A stretch of DNA of 64,000 nt from Azorhizobium sp965227945. Lineage in GTDB: Bacteria; Pseudomonadota; Alphaproteobacteria; Rhizobiales; Xanthobacteraceae. The notes below the pieces were generated by a model. It was not told the DNA's origin and did no database searches. It saw only the letters and a list, made by a program, of their open reading frames with translations. Below, piece after piece: positions 43,394 through 51,380 of the stretch (position 1 is the stretch's first letter; each line of letters starts with the position of its first letter). The DNA lies in contig CBDDGQ010000006.1 in the NCBI GenBank assembly GCA_965227945.1, forward strand, positions 62,001-126,000, written 5' to 3'. The position numbers and the translations under genes were made by a program.

Positions 43394-44764
43394 ATGAGCG
43401 ACGTGACCAAATCCGGTGTCCACATGTCCGGTGGCGACAAGCCCGGTTCCGCCCAGTCCGCCACCACCGGCGTGTCCCGCCGTTCGCTCCTGAAGGGCAG
43501 CGCCGCCGCGCTCGGCACCGCGGCGCTGTTCGAGGCGGCCAAGGTCGCCTTCCCCGGCGGCGTCCCCTCCGCCTATGCGGCAGCCCCGGAAACCACCAAG
43601 GCGGTGCTCGGCTATATCGCGCTCATGGATGCCTCGCCTCTGGTGATCGCCAAGGAGAAGGGCCTGTTCGCCAAGCATGGCGTGCCGGATGTGGAAGTGG
43701 TGAAGCAAGCCTCGTGGGGCGCCACCCGCGACAATCTGGTGCTGGGCGGGGCAGCCAACGGCATCGACGGCGCCCACATCCTGACCCCCATGCCCTACCT
43801 CATCTCCACCGGCAAGGTGACGCAGAACAACGCCCCCACCCCCATGTACATCCTCGCCCGGCTCAACCTGGATGCGCAGGCGATCTCGGTCTCCAACGAA
43901 TACAAGGACCTGAAGGTCACCTCCGACGCCTCGGCGCTGAAGAGCGTCTTCGCCAAGAAGAAGGCGGACGGCAAGGAAGTGAAGATCGCCATGACCTTCC
44001 CCGGTGGCACCCACGATCTGTGGATCCGCTACTGGATGGCCGCCGCCGGCATCGATCCCGACAAGGACGTCTCCACCATCGTGGTGCCGCCGCCGCAGAT
44101 GGTGGCGAACATGAAGGTGGGCAACATGGACGCCTTCTGCGTCGGCGAGCCCTGGAATGAGCAACTGGTCAACCAGGGCATCGGGTTTACCGCCTGCACC
44201 ACCGGCGAGATCTGGAAGAACCATCCCGAGAAGGCGCTCGGCATGCGCGCCGACTTCGTCGACAAGAACCCCAACGCCACCAAGGCCATCGTCATGGCGG
44301 TGCTGGAAGCCCAGCAGTGGTGCGACAGACAAGAGAACAAGCAGGAGCTGGCCGAGATCGTCGGCAAGCGCCAGTGGTTCAATGTCCCCGTCGCCGACAT
44401 CATCGGCCGCCTGAAGGGCGACATCAATTACGGCAACGGCCGCGTGGTGAAGGGCTCCGACCAGTACATGAAGTTCTGGAAGGACAATGCCTCCTATCCG
44501 TTCAAGAGCCATGACGCCTGGTTCCTCACCGAGGACATCCGCTGGGGCAAGTTCGAGCCGACCCTCGATATCTCCGGCCTGGTGGACAAGGTGAACCGCG
44601 AGGACATCTGGCGCGCCGCCGCCAAGGAATTGAGCGTTGCCTCAGCCGACATTCCCGCCACCTCTTCGCGCGGCGTGGAGACCTTCTTCGACGGCAAGGT
44701 CTTCGATCCGAAGAACCCCACCGCCTATCTCAAGAGCCTCGGCATCAAGCGCGTGGAGGTGTGA
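43394..44764 (+). CDS. nrtA: NrtA, periplasmic nitrate-binding protein of an ABC transporter
   Basis: Substrate-binding protein of 456 residues for nitrate/nitrite uptake. A Tat-type signal ('SRRSLLKGSAAALGTAALF', about residues 28-46) is followed by 'VLGYIALMDASPLVIAKEKGLF', 'VKQASWGATRDNLVLG', 'GIDGAHILTPMPYLIS' and 'AFCVGEPWNEQLV', all typical of NrtA/NasF. It is the first gene after the NasT-controlled leader and is followed, after 131 bases with two hairpins, by nrtB. Confidence 0.94.
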   Translation: MSDVTKSGVHMSGGDKPGSAQSATTGVSRRSLLKGSAAALGTAALFEAAKVAFPGGVPSAYAAAPETTKAVLGYIALMDASPLVIAKEKGLFAKHGVPDVEVVKQASWGATRDNLVLGGAANGIDGAHILTPMPYLISTGKVTQNNAPTPMYILARLNLDAQAISVSNEYKDLKVTSDASALKSVFAKKKADGKEVKIAMTFPGGTHDLWIRYWMAAAGIDPDKDVSTIVVPPPQMVANMKVGNMDAFCVGEPWNEQLVNQGIGFTACTTGEIWKNHPEKALGMRADFVDKNPNATKAIVMAVLEAQQWCDRQENKQELAEIVGKRQWFNVPVADIIGRLKGDINYGNGRVVKGSDQYMKFWKDNASYPFKSHDAWFLTEDIRWGKFEPTLDISGLVDKVNREDIWRAAAKELSVASADIPATSSRGVETFFDGKVFDPKNPTAYLKSLGIKRVEV

Positions 44765-44796
44765 GGGTGGGAGCCATGCGCGCACCCTCTCCGCTC

Positions 44797-44856
44797 GTCA
44801 TCCCCGGCACCAGGCCGGGCATGACCAAACTTTCAGGGCGCGCCATTGGCGCCCTG
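44797..44856. repeat. Two palindromes between nrtA and nrtB
   Basis: First: GTCAT-c-CCCGGC / GCCGGG-c-ATGAC around ACCAG (44797-44825), which resembles the small dispersed palindromes of Hyphomicrobiales genomes. Second: CAGGGCGC / GCGCCCTG around a seven-base loop (44834-44856). No T run follows either. They could protect the 3' end of an abundant nrtA message relative to nrtB. Confidence 0.65.
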
Positions 44857-44895
44857 TCACCGAACGCCTGAAATGCCTGAAGGGAACCGCAGCCC

Positions 44896-45816
44896 ATGCC
44901 CGTGACCGCCCTCAAAGAGGCCCCGCAGCCCGCCCGCCTCGCCGGCGCGGCATCGTCGGGGCAAGCCCACGGCAGCGCCGCCGTGGTCCGCCTCGCACGG
45001 CCGAAAACCCCGATGGCCAGCCGGGCGCGGGCCGCCGGGCATTGGCTGGCGGTGAGCGTGCTGCCGCCGCTGGTGGTGGCCGCCCTGCTGCTCCTCCTGT
45101 GGGAAATGCTGTGCTCCGGCGCCGGCGCCACGCTGCCGCCGCCCAGCCGCATCTGGGCCGACAGCAAGGACCTGATCCTCGATCCGTTCTTCGTCGCCGG
45201 TCCGCAGGACATCGGCCTCGGCCTCAGGGTGCTGGTGTCGCTGCAACGGGTGGCCGTGGGGTTTGGCCTTGCCGCCGTGGTGGGCGTGCTGGTGGGCGCG
45301 TTGATCGGCCAGTCCGTCTGGGCCATGCGCGGCCTCGACCCCATCTTCCAGATGCTGCGCACCGTCCCGCCTTTGGCCTGGCTGCCGCTGGCGCTCGCCG
45401 CCTTCCGCGACAGCAATCCCTCGGCCATTTTCGTGATCTTCATCACCGCCATCTGGCCGATCATCATCAATACGGCGGTGGGCATCCGCAACATTCCGCA
45501 AGACTATCGCAATGTGGCGCTGGTCCTCCGACTGAACCCGATCGAATTCTTCTGGAAGATCATGCTGCCCTCGGCGGCGCCTTACATCTTCACCGGCCTG
45601 CGCATCGGGATCGGCCTGTCCTGGCTGGCCATCGTGGCGGCAGAAATGCTCACCGGCGGCGTCGGCATCGGCTTCTTCATCTGGGATGCGTGGAACTCCT
45701 CCCGCCTGCCCGACATCATCGTGGCCCTGGTCTATATCGGCGTCGTGGGCTTCGTCCTCGACCGTCTCGTGGCCGCTGTGGGTGGCTTCGTCACTCGCGG
45801 CACCGCGGCATCCTGA
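44896..45816 (+). CDS. nrtB: NrtB, nitrate ABC transporter permease
   Basis: Inner-membrane permease of 306 residues with six predicted helices. The cytoplasmic EAA-type loop is visible around 'NVALVLRLNPIEFFWKIMLPSAAPYIFTGL', and 'MLRTVPPLAWLPLALAAF' is a signature of the nitrate/taurine permease family. A cytoplasmic N-terminal stretch of about 45 residues is longer than usual. It pairs with the ATPase gene 11 bases downstream. Confidence 0.93.
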   Translation: MPVTALKEAPQPARLAGAASSGQAHGSAAVVRLARPKTPMASRARAAGHWLAVSVLPPLVVAALLLLLWEMLCSGAGATLPPPSRIWADSKDLILDPFFVAGPQDIGLGLRVLVSLQRVAVGFGLAAVVGVLVGALIGQSVWAMRGLDPIFQMLRTVPPLAWLPLALAAFRDSNPSAIFVIFITAIWPIIINTAVGIRNIPQDYRNVALVLRLNPIEFFWKIMLPSAAPYIFTGLRIGIGLSWLAIVAAEMLTGGVGIGFFIWDAWNSSRLPDIIVALVYIGVVGFVLDRLVAAVGGFVTRGTAAS

Positions 45817-45827
45817 AGGAGGCTCCC

Positions 45828-46622
45828 ATGTCCGCCTATCTCCAGCTCAGCCAGATCGGCAAGACCTTTTCCCGCGGCGCCGCCAGCACGGAAGTGCTGA
45901 AGGAAGTGTCGCTCGACATCGCCAAGGGCGAATATCTCTCCATCATCGGCCATTCCGGCTGCGGCAAGTCCACCTTGCTCAATATCGTCGCCGGCCTCAC
46001 CACCGCCACCACCGGCGGGGTGATCCTGGACGGGCGGGAAGTCAACGCCCCCGGCCCCGACCGTGCGGTCGTGTTCCAGAACCATTCCTTGCTGCCCTGG
46101 CTCACGGTCTATGACAACGTGCGCCTCGCCGTGGACAAGGTGTTCTCCGGCACGAGATCGCGCGCCGAGCGCCACGACTGGACCCTGCACAATCTCGATC
46201 TGGTGCAGATGGGCCATGCCAAGGACAAGCGCCCGGCGGAAATCTCCGGCGGCATGAAGCAGCGCGTGGGCATCGCTCGGGCGCTCGCCATGCAGCCCAA
46301 GGTGCTGCTGCTGGACGAGCCGTTCGGCGCGCTCGACGCGCTCACCCGCGCCCATCTGCAGGACAGCGTGATGCAGATCCACGCCACGCTGGGCAACACC
46401 ATCCTCATGATCACCCATGACGTGGACGAGGCGGTGCTCTTGTCCGACCGCATCGTGATGATGACCAACGGCCCCTCCGCCCGCATCGGCGAAGTGCTGG
46501 AGGTGCATCTGGCCCGGCCCCGCAAGCGCCTGGAGCTGGTGGCCAATCCCACCTACCTGAAAGCCCGCGAGGCGGTGCTGAAATTCCTCCACGAGCGCCA
46601 CCGCTTCGTGGACGCCGCCTGA
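45828..46622 (+). CDS. nrtD: NrtD-type nitrate ABC transporter ATPase
   Basis: ABC ATPase of 264 residues that powers nitrate import. The Walker A 'GHSGCGKSTLL', Q-loop 'VFQNHSLLPWLTVYDNV', signature 'SGGMKQRVGIARAL', Walker B 'VLLLDEPFGALDAL' and switch His in 'MITHDVDEA' are all intact. It lacks the C-terminal binding-protein-like domain of cyanobacterial NrtC. AAGGAGG precedes the ATG at 45828. Confidence 0.93.
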   Translation: MSAYLQLSQIGKTFSRGAASTEVLKEVSLDIAKGEYLSIIGHSGCGKSTLLNIVAGLTTATTGGVILDGREVNAPGPDRAVVFQNHSLLPWLTVYDNVRLAVDKVFSGTRSRAERHDWTLHNLDLVQMGHAKDKRPAEISGGMKQRVGIARALAMQPKVLLLDEPFGALDALTRAHLQDSVMQIHATLGNTILMITHDVDEAVLLSDRIVMMTNGPSARIGEVLEVHLARPRKRLELVANPTYLKAREAVLKFLHERHRFVDAA

Positions 46623-46655
46623 TCTCGCGGACCCATAACAATAAGGAAACGCCCA

Positions 46656-47861
46656 GTGAGCGAACCGCTCCTCATCGTTGGCAATGGCATGGCCGCCGCC
46701 AAGCTCTGCGAGGAGCTGAGCGCCCGCGCACTTGGGCGCTATGCGGTGGCGGTCATCGGCGCCGAGCCTCACCTCGCCTATAATCGCGTGCTGCTCTCCG
46801 ACGTGCTGGCGGGCAAGGTGCCCGCCGGCGATATCCAGATGAAGCCCGCCGCCTGGTGGCGGGCGCAGGGCGTCACCCTGATCCAGGGCCGCCCCGTGGC
46901 CGCCATCGACCGCCCCGGCCGGGCCGTGGTGCTGGCGGACGGCTGCCGCCTGCCGTTTGGCAAGCTGGTGCTGGCCACCGGCTCCCACCCCATCCGCCTG
47001 CCCTTGGCCGGCGCGGACCTGCCCGGCGTGACCACCTTTCGCGATCTGGCGGACGTGACCGCCTTGCTGTCGGCCGCCAGGCCCGGCACCCGCGCCGTGG
47101 TCATCGGCGGCGGGCTGCTGGGGCTGGAGGCCGCCAGCGGGCTTGCGGGCGCCGGCGTCGCCACCACGCTGGTGCATCTCATGGACCGGCTGATGGAGCG
47201 CCAGCTGGATGCGCCCGCCGCCGCGCTTCTGCGCCGGGCGGTGGAGGCCCGCGGCATCACGATGCGGCTGGAGGCCGCTAGCGCCCACATCGAGGGCACC
47301 GATGCCGTCACCGGCCTGCGCCTTGCGGATGGCCGGTTGATCGAAGCCGATCTGCTGGTCATGGCCTGCGGCGTGCGGCCCAATGCAGATCTCGCCCGCG
47401 CCGCGGGGCTGGCCTGCCAGCGGGGCGTCGTGGTGGATGATGGCCTCGCCACCGACGACCTCGCGATCTTCGCCCTGGGCGAATGCGCCGAGCATCGCGG
47501 CGCCACCTACGGCCTCGTCGCCCCGGCCTATGAGCAGGCCCGCGTGCTGGCCCGCCGGCTGGCGGGGGAGGACGCGACCTATGCGGGCAGCGTCGTGTCC
47601 ACCAATCTCAAGGTCTCCGGCGTGCATGTGTTTTCCGCCGGCGACATCTCCGGCGGGCCGGGCTGCGAAGACATCGTGCTGCACGATCGCGGCCTTGGAC
47701 TCTACCGCCGCCTGATCCTCAAGGACGACCGGCTGGTGGGGGCCGTGCTGTTCGGCGACACCGCCGACGGCCTCTATTATCTCGACCTCATCACCCACCG
47801 CACCCCCATCACCGCCTTGCGCGCCGAGCTGGCCTTCGGCCGGCCCGCGCTGGCCGCGTGA
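46656..47861 (+). CDS. NirB-like FAD-dependent oxidoreductase (nitrite reductase flavoprotein)
   Basis: A 401-residue flavoprotein matching only the N-terminal half of NADH-dependent nitrite reductase NirB. 'LLIVGNGMAAAKLCEEL' (FAD site), 'LAYNRVLLSDVLAGK', 'LATGSHP', 'VVIGGGLLGLEAA' (NADH site) and 'FALGECAEHRGATYGLV' are visible; there is no [2Fe-2S] BFD domain and no siroheme domain. It probably passes electrons from NAD(P)H to the separate NirA or NasA in the same operon; the partner is inferred. GTG start with AAGGAAA upstream. nirA begins ten bases after its stop. Confidence 0.85.
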   Translation: MSEPLLIVGNGMAAAKLCEELSARALGRYAVAVIGAEPHLAYNRVLLSDVLAGKVPAGDIQMKPAAWWRAQGVTLIQGRPVAAIDRPGRAVVLADGCRLPFGKLVLATGSHPIRLPLAGADLPGVTTFRDLADVTALLSAARPGTRAVVIGGGLLGLEAASGLAGAGVATTLVHLMDRLMERQLDAPAAALLRRAVEARGITMRLEAASAHIEGTDAVTGLRLADGRLIEADLLVMACGVRPNADLARAAGLACQRGVVVDDGLATDDLAIFALGECAEHRGATYGLVAPAYEQARVLARRLAGEDATYAGSVVSTNLKVSGVHVFSAGDISGGPGCEDIVLHDRGLGLYRRLILKDDRLVGAVLFGDTADGLYYLDLITHRTPITALRAELAFGRPALAA

Positions 47862-47871
47862 GGAGAGACCC

Positions 47872-49659
47872 ATGAGCGGCGATTTCACCCTCGATCAGAA
47901 GCGCTATCTGGAAGGCTTCGTCTCCGGCGCCCAGGTGGCCCGCGTGGCCCGTGCCCCAGGGATGGCCCCCGGTGCCGCGCCCGCCGCCGAGCCCACCGGG
48001 CCGGACGCCGCCAGCCTGAAGGCCATGGGCCGCACCGAGGCGGAAGGCAAGAAGCTCACCCCCGAGGAAAAAGCCAAGCGCGAGGAAATGGGGCTCGATG
48101 CCTACGCGCGAATGGAGGCGGCTGCGGCGGAGGGCGTGTTCCCCAAGGGGCCGGACATCCTGCGCTGGAAGTATCACGGCCTGTTCTATGTGGCCCCGGC
48201 GCAAGACAGCTTCATGTGTCGCATGCGCATGCCCAATGGCATTCTCACCCATTGGCAGTTGCGCGGCATCGCTGACATCGCGCAGACCCACGGTGGCGGC
48301 TGTGCGGACGTGACCACGCGGGCCAATCTCCAAATCCGCGAGATCCCCGCCACCGATGGCGTGATCCTCTTGGAGAAGCTGGTGGATCTCGGCCTCACCG
48401 CCAAGGGCGCCGGCGGCGACAATATCCGCAATGTCACCGGCACCCCCACCGCCGGCATCGACCCGCAGGAGTTGCTCGACACCCGGCCTTTTGCCAAAGC
48501 CTGGCACCACCACATCCTCAACACCCGCGCCATGTACGGCCTGCCGCGCAAGTTCAACGTGGCGTTCGATGGCGCAGGCCAGATCGGCGCGCTGGAGGAC
48601 ACCAACGACATCGGCTTCCAGGCGGTGATGGTAAAGGACGGCTTCGGCGTCGCGCCCGGCGTGTGGTTCCGCCTGGCGCTGGGCGGCATCACCGGCCACA
48701 AGGATTTCGCCAGAGATACCGGCGTCATCCTGCCCCCCGCCGATGCGGTGCGGGTGGCGGATGCCATCGTGCGGGTGTTCATCGACAGCGGCGACCGCAC
48801 CGACCGCAAGAAGGCGCGGCTGAAATATGTGCTCGATGCCTGGGGCTTCGAAAAATTCCTCGCGGCGGTGGAAGACAAGCTCGGCGCCAAGCTCCAGCGC
48901 CTGCCCGCCGAGGCGGTGGCGCCGCGGCCGGAGCCGGACCGGCTGGCGCATCTGGGCGTGCATCCGCAGAAGCACGCCGGGCTGAACTGGATCGGCGTCG
49001 GCCTGCCGGTGGGGCGCATGAGCGTGGCGCAGATGCGCGGCCTCGCCGACATCGCGGCTCAGCATGGCGATGGCGACGTGCGCTTCACCGTGTGGCAGAA
49101 TTTGCTGCTCTCCGGCGTACCCGATGCCCGCGTAAGCGAGGCCAAGGCGGCCATCGCGATGCTGGGGCTCACCTCTGAGGCCGATGTGCTGCAGGCGGGC
49201 ATCGTTGCCTGCACCGGGGCGGCGGGGTGCCGCTTCGGCAATGCGGACACCAAGGCTACAGCGCTCGCCATCGGCGCACACTGCGGGCCGAAGGTGACGC
49301 TGGACAGCCCGGTGAACATCCATGTCACCGGCTGCCACAACAGTTGCGCCCAGCATTATATCGGCGACATCGGCCTCATCGGCGCCCGCGTCGCCATCAA
49401 TGACGAGGGCGACACCGTGGATGGCTACCACGTGCTGGTGGGCGGCGGCTTCGGCACCGAGGCCGCCATCGCCCAGGACCTGCTCCAGGATGTGAAGGCG
49501 CCGGACGCGCCCGCCGTCATCGAGCATTTGCTCAGCTTCTGGATGGCCCAGCGCCTGCCCGGCGAGGCGTTTGCCGCCTTCACCCGCCGCCTCGGCGCCG
49601 CGGCGTTGAAAGCCCATCTCGCGGCCACGACCCCCCTTGCGCTGGAGCGCGCCCAATGA
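47872..49659 (+). CDS. nirA: NirA-type siroheme nitrite reductase
   Basis: Six-electron reduction of nitrite to ammonium. The 595-residue protein has two ferredoxin-like half domains ('CADVTTRANLQIREI' and 'VRFTVWQNLLLSGV') and the [4Fe-4S]-siroheme cysteines 'CTGAAGCRFGNADTK' and 'TGCHNSCAQHYIGD'. This is the ferredoxin-nitrite reductase family rather than NirB. The N-terminal 90 residues, with a Lys/Glu-rich helix, are typical of rhizobial versions. GAGAGACC precedes the ATG; the stop overlaps the next gene by four bases. Confidence 0.93.
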   Translation: MSGDFTLDQKRYLEGFVSGAQVARVARAPGMAPGAAPAAEPTGPDAASLKAMGRTEAEGKKLTPEEKAKREEMGLDAYARMEAAAAEGVFPKGPDILRWKYHGLFYVAPAQDSFMCRMRMPNGILTHWQLRGIADIAQTHGGGCADVTTRANLQIREIPATDGVILLEKLVDLGLTAKGAGGDNIRNVTGTPTAGIDPQELLDTRPFAKAWHHHILNTRAMYGLPRKFNVAFDGAGQIGALEDTNDIGFQAVMVKDGFGVAPGVWFRLALGGITGHKDFARDTGVILPPADAVRVADAIVRVFIDSGDRTDRKKARLKYVLDAWGFEKFLAAVEDKLGAKLQRLPAEAVAPRPEPDRLAHLGVHPQKHAGLNWIGVGLPVGRMSVAQMRGLADIAAQHGDGDVRFTVWQNLLLSGVPDARVSEAKAAIAMLGLTSEADVLQAGIVACTGAAGCRFGNADTKATALAIGAHCGPKVTLDSPVNIHVTGCHNSCAQHYIGDIGLIGARVAINDEGDTVDGYHVLVGGGFGTEAAIAQDLLQDVKAPDAPAVIEHLLSFWMAQRLPGEAFAAFTRRLGAAALKAHLAATTPLALERAQ

Positions 49660-51257
49660 GTGTCCAGACCCGCGCGCCCCAGGTGCCGTTCCTGCCGGAA
49701 AGCGCCCCGTTCTCGCCGGAGCAGCGCGCCTGGCTCAACGGCTTCTTCGCCGGCGTGTTCTCTGCCGATACGCCGCCAGGCGCCACCGCTCTGTCCGCCG
49801 CCGACAGCGCCGCGCTGCTGCCCGCGGCGGCGGAGGACGATGACGCCCCCTGGCACGATGCCGCCATGCCCATCGACGAGCGCATGAAGCTGGCGGAAGG
49901 CAAGCCTTTGGACCGCCGCATGATGGCGGCCATGGCGCAGCAGGATTGCGGCCAGTGCGGCTATCTGTGCGACACCTATTCCAAGGCCATCGCCTCCGGC
50001 ACTGAGCCCAAGCTCAATCTGTGCGCGCCCGGCGGCAAGGAGACGGTGCGCATGCTCAAGCAGCTCGCCGCCGAGCTGGACGGCGCCACTCCTGCCGCCG
50101 CCGCGCCCGCCACAGCAACGCCGGCCGCTGCGCCCGTGCCGACCACGCCCGGCACCCGCGAAAACCCCGCCGAGGTCACCTTCCTCGGCCGGTTCCGGCT
50201 CAATGGCGAGGGCTCCGAAAAGGAGACCTGGCACGTGGATTTCGATCTGGAGGGCTCCGGCCTCGATTATGCGGTGGGCGACAGCTTCGGCCTGTTTCCG
50301 GTCAATGATCCCGAGCTGGTGGCCCAGGTGCTGGCGGCCTTGCATGCGCCGGCAGATTTCCCCATCGGCGAGAGCACGCTGGAGGAGGTGCTCACCCGCG
50401 ACGTGTGCCTGAAATCGCCGCCCGACACGCTGTTCACACTGATCTCCTATCTCACCGGTGGCACCCGCCGCGCCACCGCCAAGGCCCTGGCTGCGGGCGG
50501 TGATCCGGACGGCGACGCGTCACTGCTGGATGTGCTGGCGGCGCTGGAGAAATTCCCCGGCATCCGGCCGGATCCGGAAGCCTTCATCGAATGCCTGGAG
50601 CCGCTCCAACCCCGGCTCTATTCCATCTCCTCCAGCCCGGTGGCGACGCCGGGCAAGCTCTCCCTCACCGTGGATGCGGTGCGCTACGATCACCAGGGCC
50701 GCACCCGCCATGGGGTGTGTTCCACCTTCCTCGCCGGCCGGGTGGCGCCGGGCACGCGCATGAAAGCCTATGTGCAGAAGGCGCACGGCTTCGCTTTGCC
50801 GCCTGATCCCGCCACGGCCATCATCATGGTCGGCCCCGGCACCGGCATCGCACCCTTCCGCGCCTTCCTGCATGAGCGCCACGCCACAAAGGCGCCGGGC
50901 AAGAACTGGCTGCTGTTCGGCCACCAGCGCGAGGCCACCGACTTCTTCTATGCGGACGAACTGGCGCAGATGCAGGCGAGCGGCACCCTGACCCGCCTCG
51001 ACACCGCCTGGTCGCGCGATGGCGCCGCCAAGGTCTATGTGCAGGATAAGATCCGCGCCGTAGGTCCGGAGCTGTGGGACTGGCTGCAGCAGGGCGCGCA
51101 TTTCTACGTCTGCGGCGATGCCAAGCGCATGGCCAAGGATGTGGAAGCCGCCGTCACCGAGGTGGCCGCCACCCATGGCGGCCTCCCGCCGGAGGAGGCC
51201 GCCCGTTTCGTGGCCGGCCTCAAGAAGGCCGGGCGCTATCAGGCGGACGTTTATTAG
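49656..51257 (+). CDS. CysJ-like NADPH reductase with an Fe-S domain in place of flavodoxin
   Basis: A 533-residue protein. Residues about 98-135 form a small Fe-S domain ('DCGQCGYLCDTYSKAI' and 'NLCAPGG', as in the PF04060-type FeS domain). After an Ala/Pro linker comes an FAD/NADPH ferredoxin-reductase module like the C-terminal half of sulfite reductase flavoprotein: 'RLYSISSSP', 'GVCSTFLAGR', 'VGPGTGIAPFRAFLHER', 'YVCGDAKRMAKDV' and the terminal 'RYQADVY'. The flavodoxin domain of CysJ is absent. It likely feeds electrons from NADPH to NirA or NasA; this is inferred from operon position. Confidence 0.85.
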   Translation: MSVQTRAPQVPFLPESAPFSPEQRAWLNGFFAGVFSADTPPGATALSAADSAALLPAAAEDDDAPWHDAAMPIDERMKLAEGKPLDRRMMAAMAQQDCGQCGYLCDTYSKAIASGTEPKLNLCAPGGKETVRMLKQLAAELDGATPAAAAPATATPAAAPVPTTPGTRENPAEVTFLGRFRLNGEGSEKETWHVDFDLEGSGLDYAVGDSFGLFPVNDPELVAQVLAALHAPADFPIGESTLEEVLTRDVCLKSPPDTLFTLISYLTGGTRRATAKALAAGGDPDGDASLLDVLAALEKFPGIRPDPEAFIECLEPLQPRLYSISSSPVATPGKLSLTVDAVRYDHQGRTRHGVCSTFLAGRVAPGTRMKAYVQKAHGFALPPDPATAIIMVGPGTGIAPFRAFLHERHATKAPGKNWLLFGHQREATDFFYADELAQMQASGTLTRLDTAWSRDGAAKVYVQDKIRAVGPELWDWLQQGAHFYVCGDAKRMAKDVEAAVTEVAATHGGLPPEEAARFVAGLKKAGRYQADVY

Positions 51258-51380
51258 CCGTGGCACCCCGCGCGCCACGCCCCGGCTTTACAGCTTGCTC
51301 GGTTCCGGCTCAGCTTCCGCTCCGTCGGCGCCGAGCCGGCGGGAGCACGCGGTTTCCTTATGGCCCATAGGACCCTGTCC

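Noticed and set aside
51258..51380. Terminator between the Fe-S/FNR reductase gene and nasA
   Set aside because: CCGGCTC/GAGCCGG can pair, but the loop is about 21 bases and no T run follows; more likely internal to one operon.
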